A program made the translations under genes and the position numbers. Below are positions 57,411 to 64,000 of a DNA stretch of 64,000 nt, piece after piece (position 1 is the stretch's first letter; every line of letters begins with the position of its first letter). This DNA comes from an uncultured Clostridiaceae bacterium (GTDB lineage: Bacteria > Bacillota > Clostridia > TANB77 > CAG-508), in assembly GCA_946628065.1 (NCBI GenBank), contig CAMOWC010000001.1:120563-184562 (forward strand), read 5' to 3'. Below the pieces are notes generated by a model that did not search any database, was not told the origin of the DNA, and was given only the letters and a program-made list of their open reading frames with translations.

Positions 57411-59183
57411 TTATTTTGAGTAATGATTTACTTCTTCTTTGATTTTTTTAATAAAGTCTTCCAAACTCATTTGCCCAATGTCTCCATCAATTCTTGAACG
57501 CACTCCAACAGCATTTGCTTCTACTTCTTTGTCTCCCAAGATTATCATATATGGCACTTTTTGTAGTTGTGCTTCTCGGATTTTATATCCAATTTTCTCT
57601 TGTCTTCCGTCTATCTCGGCACGTATTCCAACATCTTCTAATAAATCGTGTATTTTTTTGGCATACTCTATGTGATTATCAGATATAGGTAATAATTTTA
57701 CCTGTACCGGTGCAAGCCATGTTGGCAATGCTCCTTTTGTTTCTTCTAAATAGTATGCTATAAATCTATCGATACTTCCAAATATTGCTCTATGAATTAC
57801 GACTGGAGTTTTCTTATTTCCATCTTTATCAATATAATTTAGGTTAAATTTCATTGGTAAGCAGAAATCTAATTGGCAAGTTGATAAAGTATACTCATTT
57901 CCAACAGCTGGTTTAACTTGAACATCTAATTTAGGTCCATAAAAAGCTGCTTCACCTATTTTCTCTTCGTATTCAATTCCAATATCATTTAAAACTTGTC
58001 TTAATTTATTTTCAGCATTGTTCCACATTTCATCATCTGGATAATATTTTACTTTATCTTCAGGGTCTCTTAGTGATAATTCGAATCTATATTGTGTAAT
58101 ATTCATATCTTTATATGCTTCAAGTATTAAATTAACTACTGATTGGAATTCGCTTTCGATTTGTTCAGGAGTAACAAATAAATGTGCATCATTTTGGCAA
58201 AATGTTCTTGCTCTTTCAATTCCCTTAAGTGTTCCACTTGCTTCAAATCTGCAGTCCCTAGCTATTTCTCCAATTCTAATTGGTAAATCTCTGTATGAAT
58301 GTAATTCATTTGAGTAAATCATCATATGATGTGGACAGTTCATTGGTCTTAATACAAATTCTTCGCCTTCAATTTCCATTTTAGGAAACATGCTGTCTTT
58401 ATAATGATCCCAATGTCCTGAAGTTTTATATAGTTCAACTGACCCTAATGGTGGAGTTAAAACATGCTTATAACCTAGTTTTCTCTCTTTGTGTTTAATA
58501 TAATCCTCCAATATTTGCCAAATAACATAGCCATTTGGTAAATACATTGGTAGCCCTTTTCCAACCAAATCACTTGTCATAAAAATTCCAAGCTCTTTAC
58601 CTAACTTTCTATGGTCTCTTTGTTTTGCTTCTTCAAGTTTTTGAAGGTATTCTTCTAACTCACTAGCTTTAGGAAAAGAAATTCCATAAATTCTTTGAAG
58701 CATTTTGTTTTTTTCATTTCCTCTCCAGTATGCTCCAGCCACAGATAAAAGCTTAACAGCCTTTACATTGCCTGTTGATTCAAGATGCGGTCCTTTGCAT
58801 AAATCAGTAAATTCTCCCTGTTTGTAAAATGAAAGCTCTGCTTCGTCTGGTAAGTCCTCAATAAGTTCAACTTTATACGGTTCCTTTCTTTCTTCCATTA
58901 ATTTTATTGCTTCTGCCCTTGGTAATACAAATCTTTCAATAGGGAGATTTTCTTTTATTATTTTTTTCATCTCTTCTTCAATTTTTACCAAATCATCATC
59001 TGAAAAAGGTTTTTCTGCATCAAAATCATAATAAAATCCATTATCTATAGCTGGTCCTATAGCAAGTTTAGTATCAGGGAAAAGCCTTTTAATAGCCTGT
59101 GCCATTATATGTGAAGTTGTATGCCAATATGTTTTCTCCTCAACTTCACGTGTTCTTCCTCCATCTAATTTAATCTTAAACAT
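57411..59183 (-). CDS. thrS: threonyl-tRNA synthetase
   Basis: About 590 residues from the ATG at 59183, which follows AGGAGG. The 36-residue upstream extension of the open frame overlaps the T-box terminator and was rejected. Editing-domain motif HTTSHIMAQAIKRLFPD near residue 22, class II motif 2 RIGEIARDCRFEASGTLKGI near 305, motif 3 region APVQVKLLPIS near 495 and the C-terminal anticodon domain (DGRQEKIGYKIREAQLQKVP). The TGS domain of longer ThrRS is lacking, which is common. Confidence 0.96.
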   Translation of the reverse strand: MFKIKLDGGRTREVEEKTYWHTTSHIMAQAIKRLFPDTKLAIGPAIDNGFYYDFDAEKPFSDDDLVKIEEEMKKIIKENLPIERFVLPRAEAIKLMEERKEPYKVELIEDLPDEAELSFYKQGEFTDLCKGPHLESTGNVKAVKLLSVAGAYWRGNEKNKMLQRIYGISFPKASELEEYLQKLEEAKQRDHRKLGKELGIFMTSDLVGKGLPMYLPNGYVIWQILEDYIKHKERKLGYKHVLTPPLGSVELYKTSGHWDHYKDSMFPKMEIEGEEFVLRPMNCPHHMMIYSNELHSYRDLPIRIGEIARDCRFEASGTLKGIERARTFCQNDAHLFVTPEQIESEFQSVVNLILEAYKDMNITQYRFELSLRDPEDKVKYYPDDEMWNNAENKLRQVLNDIGIEYEEKIGEAAFYGPKLDVQVKPAVGNEYTLSTCQLDFCLPMKFNLNYIDKDGNKKTPVVIHRAIFGSIDRFIAYYLEETKGALPTWLAPVQVKLLPISDNHIEYAKKIHDLLEDVGIRAEIDGRQEKIGYKIREAQLQKVPYMIILGDKEVEANAVGVRSRIDGDIGQMSLEDFIKKIKEEVNHYSK

Positions 59184-59194
59184 TTTTTTGATTC

Positions 59195-59430
59195 CTCCTA
59201 CTTGTAATAATTTAGCTATAATAAAAACCCTATGGCTTTTACTTAGCCATAGGGGTATAAAAATACGGTTCCACCCTAATTTTAACTTCATTACCGATTT
59301 AACGCATCTTCCACGCTACCTTTTAAGTAGAGACTCTAGAGTTAGTTTTCAATCTTCGTTTATCAAGATTAGCTTTCAGCCAGTGGCTAATCATCTCTTT
59401 CGACAACCTTAAGTTTACTCTTCTCTATCA
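59195..59430 (-). promoter_or_regulatory. T-box riboswitch of thrS
   Basis: Minus strand T-box AGGGTGGAACCGTATTT (59257-59273) followed by terminator arms CCCCTATGGCT and AGCCATAGGG with TTTTTATT. The Stem I region extends to about 59430, with a possible ACT (Thr) specifier in GAAAACTAAC. An AT-rich TATAAT lies at the distal end (about 59440). The remaining bases to the amylase start hold only its promoter. Confidence 0.9.
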
Positions 59431-59522
59431 AACGTCTATATATATTATACATAAATAGTGTAACTCTTTTTATTTGTTCTGTCAAGTGCATAAAAATAAT
59501 ATTTTTATTTCCAGAAATTTTG

Positions 59523-59551
59523 TTGACAAATTTCGACAAAGATTATATAAC
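59523..59551 (+). promoter_or_regulatory. amylase promoter
   Basis: TTGACA (59523-59528), a 17-base spacer and TATAAC (59546-59551), about 54 bases before the ATG. Confidence 0.7.
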
Positions 59552-59604
59552 ATTGCCATAACCTGTTTACACTTCCGTTTATGACTATAAAGGAGGGAAC
59601 AAAC

Positions 59605-61497
59605 ATGAGTATATTCAACAGCTTGGACCACTTTCACAAGGAACCTTTTGGTGCAATTCCTAATGGTACGTCTTGTACATTTCGGATTGTATCTCCGCAC
59701 TCTGGTAACATTCAAAATGTGACTCTGCTTTTGTGCAAATGGTTGGATTGGAACAATCCAGTGGCATATGGCATGCTTCCTGATGGACTTGACCTTGATG
59801 ATCATCGTGTATTCTCTGTCACTCTGGAGCTTAATGAAATCGGCGTATTTGGTTATTGCTTTTCATATGATTGGCAAGGGACCACATACTACGTTAAGCG
59901 CTTAGCAGACAGTATGGAAGGATACTCAACACAAGGTCCTGGCTACCACTGGGAGCTCACATGTTTCAGTAACACATTCAAAACACCCTTTGCTCTTCAG
60001 AGCTGCATATTCTACCAGATATTTCCTGACCGGTTTTACCGTGCAATTCACGAAAAGACACAAATTGCAGGTACAATAATCAGGAATGATTGGGGAGAAA
60101 TGCCAATCTATTTGCCTGCTCAGATGCCAGATGGTTCTCTAAGAGTTGAAAACAATGACTTCTTTGGAGGCGATCTGCTTGGTATTGCCAAAAAGATTCC
60201 ATACCTAAAAAAGCTTGGAGTCAAAGTGCTTTACCTGATGCCAATTGTAGAGACCAAGGAGAATCACGGTTACACGGCTTCTGACTATCTACGTGTCAAT
60301 CCGTATCTTGGATCCAACGAAAGTCTTAGAGAACTGTGTATGCGGGCTCATTCAAATGGTATGTACGTTATGGTTGATGGAGTATTCAATCATACCGGTA
60401 GTAATAGTGTGTACTTCAATAAGGATGGAGAGTACCCAAGTTTAGGTGCGTATCAATCCCGAGAGAGTCCATACTTTGACTGGTATATGTTCATTCATCA
60501 TCCTGACGAATACATCAGCTGGTGGGGATTTCCAACACTGCCTACCACTAACAAGAGCTCTCAAAGCTTTAGGGACTTTATTTTCGGCGATGGTGGTGTG
60601 ATTGAGTCTTGGTTTGAACTCGGCATTGACGGCATAAGGCTTGATGTTGTCGACGAATTGCCAGATTCTTTTCTTACTCCTCTTTGCGAAAAAGTCAGAA
60701 GTCTTGGTGGCTTTATAATCGGCGAGGTGTGGGAAAACGCAGCGACAAAAGTAGCATATGGTGTGCTCCGCAAGTACTTTCTCGGCAATCAGCTTGATGG
60801 TGTCATGAATTATCCATTCCATGGAGCTATCATTTCGTATTTGAAGTTTGGAGATTCTACAGCCTTCGCCTATAAAGTCATGGAGATTGTAGAGTCATAC
60901 CCCAAGCCAGCACTTGATAGCCTCATGAACTTTGTCTCGACTCATGATACAGTAAGAGCTTTAACCGCTTTTGCTGGAAAAGACTTGAGCAGCGAATCAG
61001 ATTGGGTAAACAAGCGCAAACTCGCCGCAAAGTACGACAAGCTTGATGTTGAAGCATATAGCAAAGCCAAAAAAATGCTTAAGCTCGCATGGCTTTTCTT
61101 AAGCTTCGCACCTGGTAATCCGTGTATCTACTATGGAGACGAGGTCGGTCTACATGGATACTTTGACCCATTCAACCGCAAATGCTTCCCTTGGGACAAC
61201 ATCGATGAGGAACTGCTTTCTTTCTTCCAAGAAATTGGCAGAATTCGAAACTCCTTATCATGTTTCCTCAGCAATTCACGATTCTCATTCGCTGAAGTCA
61301 CAAATAGCCTTTGTGTTATATCCCAGGCACTTCGGTTTTCCGAAATTCTTGTTGGCTTTAATCGTAGCGAATCAGAGGAAACATTTGCAGTCTCGAACAC
61401 TCACGAAGTTCTCTGGCACAGCAACTGTTCGTTCTATGGAAATGTGATCATAGTAGGTCCTCTCGGTGGTTTTATACTCAAGAGTTACAGTATGTAA
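59605..61497 (+). CDS. GH13 alpha-amylase / neopullulanase-like glycosidase
   Basis: About 630 residues from the ATG at 59605 behind AAAGGAGGG. N-terminal beta-sandwich, then the GH13 barrel: FYQIFPDRFY, VDGVFNHTG (region I), IDGIRLDVVDE (catalytic Asp, region II), GFIIGEVWENA (catalytic Glu, region III) and FVSTHDTVR (region IV). No signal peptide, so it is likely cytoplasmic. Composition is clearly richer in G+C than its neighbours and it uses CGG for Arg four times (59683, 60031, 60343, 61333), which no native-looking gene here does without a frameshift. This indicates recent transfer. Confidence 0.9.
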   Translation: MSIFNSLDHFHKEPFGAIPNGTSCTFRIVSPHSGNIQNVTLLLCKWLDWNNPVAYGMLPDGLDLDDHRVFSVTLELNEIGVFGYCFSYDWQGTTYYVKRLADSMEGYSTQGPGYHWELTCFSNTFKTPFALQSCIFYQIFPDRFYRAIHEKTQIAGTIIRNDWGEMPIYLPAQMPDGSLRVENNDFFGGDLLGIAKKIPYLKKLGVKVLYLMPIVETKENHGYTASDYLRVNPYLGSNESLRELCMRAHSNGMYVMVDGVFNHTGSNSVYFNKDGEYPSLGAYQSRESPYFDWYMFIHHPDEYISWWGFPTLPTTNKSSQSFRDFIFGDGGVIESWFELGIDGIRLDVVDELPDSFLTPLCEKVRSLGGFIIGEVWENAATKVAYGVLRKYFLGNQLDGVMNYPFHGAIISYLKFGDSTAFAYKVMEIVESYPKPALDSLMNFVSTHDTVRALTAFAGKDLSSESDWVNKRKLAAKYDKLDVEAYSKAKKMLKLAWLFLSFAPGNPCIYYGDEVGLHGYFDPFNRKCFPWDNIDEELLSFFQEIGRIRNSLSCFLSNSRFSFAEVTNSLCVISQALRFSEILVGFNRSESEETFAVSNTHEVLWHSNCSFYGNVIIVGPLGGFILKSYSM

Positions 61498-61502
61498 GAA
61501 AA

Positions 61503-61592
61503 GTGGCTTCGCCACATGTCACGATTGCTTCGCAATCGGACGAATCAAGGTAACTTAACCTTGTTGCTCCGGAAAAATCTGTTGATTTTTCC
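61503..61592 (+). repeat. cluster of four hairpins after the amylase
   Basis: In a row: GTGGC-TTC-GCCAC (61503), CGATTGC-TTC-GCAATCG (61522), CAAGGT..ACCTTG-type arms (61546) and GGAAAAATC-TGTT-GATTTTTCC (61571). TTC tetraloop-like turns recur. They may be remnants of the transferred segment or 3' stability elements. Confidence 0.6.
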
Positions 61593-61600
61593 TATACAAT

Positions 61601-61636
61601 AAAAAGATGACAGGCTTAAAAACCTGTCATCTTTTT
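61601..61636. terminator. bidirectional terminator of amylase and short pilin-like gene
   Basis: AAAAAGATGACAGG and CCTGTCATCTTTTT, 14-base perfect stem, eight-base loop. Confidence 0.85.
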
Positions 61637-61676
61637 ACCATTAACTTAAAAATAGTAATCCATCTCCTCATACTAT

Positions 61677-61904
61677 TTAGGTGTCATAATCATCAAGTAT
61701 TGAATTGTACTTAGTTAATTCATTGTCTTCTTCTTCAACCTTATTGTTCCATTTTGTAACAGCTGAATTTGATTTGGTGAAAATTCCTTCACTGTCAATT
61801 GCTAAAGTAACTGTAACACCTGCTAAAATTAACAAAACAATTACAGTAATTACTAAAGCAACTAAAGTTATGCCTCTCTCAGCATACCTTTTGTCCTTTT
61901 TCAT
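61677..61904 (-). CDS. short type IV pilin-like protein
   Basis: 75 residues: MKKDKRYAER then GITLVALVITVIVLLILAGV, a prepilin cleavage motif and helix, and about 45 polar residues (SNSAVTKWNNKVEEEDNELT). It closely matches the gene at 15003 and the N-terminus of the pilin-like protein at 13158, including the SN-AV-KWN segment. ATG follows AGGAGG. No C-terminal adhesion domain. No CGG and no frameshift. Confidence 0.75.
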   Translation of the reverse strand: MKKDKRYAERGITLVALVITVIVLLILAGVTVTLAIDSEGIFTKSNSAVTKWNNKVEEEDNELTKYNSILDDYDT

Positions 61905-62089
61905 AAAAAAATCCTCCTTTCCTCTAAAATTTTATCTCATTAATGGTTAATAATATTATATCATATTATGTTAACTATGTCAATTTTTGAATGTCTATAT
62001 CATTGTCATAAGCACAGTTTTGCTTCTAACTTCAAAATCTAAATTTCTGCTTCTATATTTGCTCACTTTCTGTTCTTATTACAGCATAA

Positions 62090-62118
62090 AAAAAGACTAG
62101 ATTTCTCTAGCCTTTTTT
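62090..62118 (-). terminator. ppdK terminator
   Basis: Near-perfect arms around GACTAGA-TTTC-TCTAG flanked by A- and T-runs, just beyond the ppdK stop. Confidence 0.75.
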
Positions 62119-62123
62119 ATAAT

Positions 62124-64000
62124 TTATTTTTCTTCTTTGATTGCAGCTTGTGCAGCAGCGAGTCTAGCTACTGGTACTCTGTATGGTGAGCAAGAAACAT
62201 ATGTTAATCCTACTTTATGGCAGAACTCTATTGTTGATGGATCTCCACCATGTTCTCCACAAATGCCTAGGTGAATGTCAGGGCGAGTTTTCTTTCCAAG
62301 CTCTGCTGCCATCTTAACTAGTTTTCCAACTCCTACTTGGTCAATTTTTTGGAATGGATCATTTTCATATATTTTCTTGTCATAGTATGCTCCTAAGAAT
62401 TTACCAGCATCATCTCTAGAGAATCCAAATGTCATTTGGGTTAAATCGTTTGTTCCAAATGAGAAGAATTCTGCTTCTTTAGCAATTTCATCTGCTGTTA
62501 ATGCTGCTCTTGGGATTTCTATCATAGTTCCAACATGGTATTTCATTGTAACTCCAGCATTTGCAATTACTTCATCAGCTGTAGCACATACTATATCTTT
62601 AACATATTTTAATTCTTTAGCTTCTCCAACTAATGGAATCATTATTTCTGGTTCTATAGCATGTCCACTTCTCTTTGAAACTGCAATAGCTGCTTTAATA
62701 ACTGCTCTTGTTTGCATCTTAGCAATTTCAGGATAAGTAACTGCTAATCTGCATCCTCTGTGTCCCATCATTGGGTTGAATTCATGTAGTGAAGAAATAA
62801 TAGCTTTTATTTGCTCAACTGTTTTTCCTTGAGTCCTTGCTAATTCTTCAATGTCTTTTTCCTCTGTTGGAACAAATTCATGAAGTGGTGGATCTAGGTA
62901 ACGAATTGTTACATTATATCCTTCCATAGCTTCATATAATTTTTCGAAGTCACCTTGTTGCATTGGTTCAAGTTTTGCAAGTGCAGCTTCTCTTTCCTCT
63001 ACTGTATCAGAGCAAATCATTTCTCTAATTGCAGCAATTCTATCTGGTTCAAAGAACATATGCTCTGTACGGCAAAGTCCAATTCCTTCAGCACCTAATT
63101 CTTTTGCTTTTGCAGCATCAGTAGGTGTATCAGCATTTGTTCTAACTTTTAGTTTTCTATATTTATCAGCCCAAGCCATAATTCTTCCAAAGTCTCCACT
63201 AACTGTAGCTTCAACTGTTGGTATAGCTCCATCATAAATACATCCTGTTGTTCCATCAATAGAAATTACATCACCTTCATGGAATGTTTTTCCTGCTAAA
63301 GTAAATTTCTTGTTTTCTTCGTCCATGTTAATTTCTGTGCATCCAGATACACAGCATTTTCCCATACCACGAGCAACAACTGCTGCGTGAGATGTTCTAC
63401 CACCACGTACTGTGAGAATTCCTTGAGATGCTTTCATACCAACTATATCTTCTGGAGAAGTTTCAAGTCTAACTAATACAACTTTTTCTTTTCTCTTTGC
63501 CCAAGCTTCTGCGTCTTCTGCAGTAAATACTACTTTTCCACATGCAGCTCCTGGAGATGCACCTAGCGCTTTTCCTATTGGTTTAGCTTCTTTTAAGGCT
63601 TTTGGATCAAATGTTGGGTGTAAAAGTGTATCAAGGTTACGAGGGTCAATCATAGCTACTGCTTCTTTTTCTGTTCTCATTCCCTCATCTACTAAGTCAC
63701 AAGCAATTTTTATAGATGCTTGTGCTGTTCTTTTACCATTACGAGTTTGAAGCATGAATAGTTTTCCATGTTCAACTGTAAATTCCATATCTTGCATATC
63801 TCTATAATGATCTTCAAGTGTTTTGCATACTTTTTTGAATTCTTCAAATGCTTCTGGGAATTTTTGTTCCATTTCTGTGATGTGCATTGGTGTACGAACA
63901 CCTGCAACAACATCTTCACCTTGTGCATTTGTTAAAAATTCTCCAAATAATCCTTTTTCACCTGTAGCTGGGTCACGAGTAAATGCAACACCAGTTCCGC
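62124..64000 (-). CDS. ppdK: pyruvate, phosphate dikinase, C-terminal part
   Basis: Interconverts pyruvate and phosphoenolpyruvate using ATP and phosphate (glycolysis in PPi-using anaerobes). The open frame runs off the right edge (TRDPATGEKGLFGEF near 63960) and covers about 625 residues of an ~880-residue enzyme. Phosphohistidine motif GGRTSHAAVVARGMGKCCVSG, PEP-binding domain with CRTEHMFFEPDRI, and the C-terminal block FGICGEHGGDPSTIEF-type (LGICGEHGGDPS) are present. The start lies outside the window. Confidence 0.96.
   Translation of the reverse strand, partial: GTGVAFTRDPATGEKGLFGEFLTNAQGEDVVAGVRTPMHITEMEQKFPEAFEEFKKVCKTLEDHYRDMQDMEFTVEHGKLFMLQTRNGKRTAQASIKIACDLVDEGMRTEKEAVAMIDPRNLDTLLHPTFDPKALKEAKPIGKALGASPGAACGKVVFTAEDAEAWAKRKEKVVLVRLETSPEDIVGMKASQGILTVRGGRTSHAAVVARGMGKCCVSGCTEINMDEENKKFTLAGKTFHEGDVISIDGTTGCIYDGAIPTVEATVSGDFGRIMAWADKYRKLKVRTNADTPTDAAKAKELGAEGIGLCRTEHMFFEPDRIAAIREMICSDTVEEREAALAKLEPMQQGDFEKLYEAMEGYNVTIRYLDPPLHEFVPTEEKDIEELARTQGKTVEQIKAIISSLHEFNPMMGHRGCRLAVTYPEIAKMQTRAVIKAAIAVSKRSGHAIEPEIMIPLVGEAKELKYVKDIVCATADEVIANAGVTMKYHVGTMIEIPRAALTADEIAKEAEFFSFGTNDLTQMTFGFSRDDAGKFLGAYYDKKIYENDPFQKIDQVGVGKLVKMAAELGKKTRPDIHLGICGEHGGDPSTIEFCHKVGLTYVSCSPYRVPVARLAAAQAAIKEEK

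Noticed and set aside
59482..59805. Minus-strand open frame over the amylase start
   Set aside because: It overlaps the amylase promoter and coding start, has no ribosome site and is out of phase with a well-supported GH13 gene.
1..64000. CRISPR array
   Set aside because: No regularly spaced direct repeats with unique spacers were found; the tandem ATTCACT copies at 14504-14533 are too short and contiguous.

Overview
The window is low-GC DNA (roughly 30% G+C) from a Gram-positive anaerobe. It most resembles uncultured gut Clostridia (Bacillota), judging by the rimP-nusA-ylxR-ylxQ-infB-rbfA-nrnA-truB and tig-clpP-clpX operons, T-box leaders on ileS and thrS, a LexA-type SOS promoter on recN, and SipW/TasA-type secretion genes. 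Most genes are on the minus strand. Taxonomy is an inference from gene content only.

Layout. 1-6.9 kb: translation and transcription operon (truB to rimP). 7-9.8 kb: a zinc-ribbon membrane protein and an SPFH/SHOCT protein. 9.9-13 kb: ileS with T-box. 13.1-15.3 kb: a pilin-like protein with a GC-rich C-terminus that looks like the variable region of a diversity-generating retroelement target, plus a short pilin-like gene. 15.4-29.5 kb: tyrS, clpX, clpP, tig, a metallophosphoesterase, tsaD, an M50 peptidase, a PemK-like protein, lysS, recN, tRNA-Glu, mrnC and rbgA. 29.6-32.8 kb: accessory genes, a RAYT transposase inside a perfect 27-bp inverted repeat, and a duplicated ~90-bp repeat. 32.9-57.3 kb: a large cell-surface island with an ~2,700-residue surface protein, several TasA/camelysin-like exported proteins, three signal peptidases plus one S26-like relative, and a membrane-anchored McrB-like AAA+ ATPase beside a DUF2357-like protein. 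57.4-64 kb: thrS with T-box, a GC-richer GH13 amylase that looks transferred, another short pilin-like gene, and the 3' part of ppdK.

Main discovery. Seven genes are each split by exactly one extra base, and in all seven the extra base is a C directly before a glycine codon, so that the zero frame reads CGG. The genes are rimP, the pilin-like protein, a metallophosphoesterase, the giant surface protein, a SipW peptidase, a TasA-like protein and an S26-like protein. Skipping the C (+1) restores the protein, often at an invariant glycine: the SGSM active-site motif of SipW, the cleavage-site glycine of the pilin, the PGKK/GNHD region of the phosphoesterase. I checked every CGG on the coding strand of the other native-looking genes by frame and found none in frame. 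The only gene using CGG as an ordinary codon (four times) is the compositionally foreign amylase. This suggests that CGG is not a normal sense codon here and is a general +1 frameshift or four-base decoding signal (CGGN read as Gly).

Together, the surface island, the pilin and the candidate variable protein point to an elaborate envelope whose expression may be gated by this frameshift, since five of the seven sites lie in surface or secretion genes.
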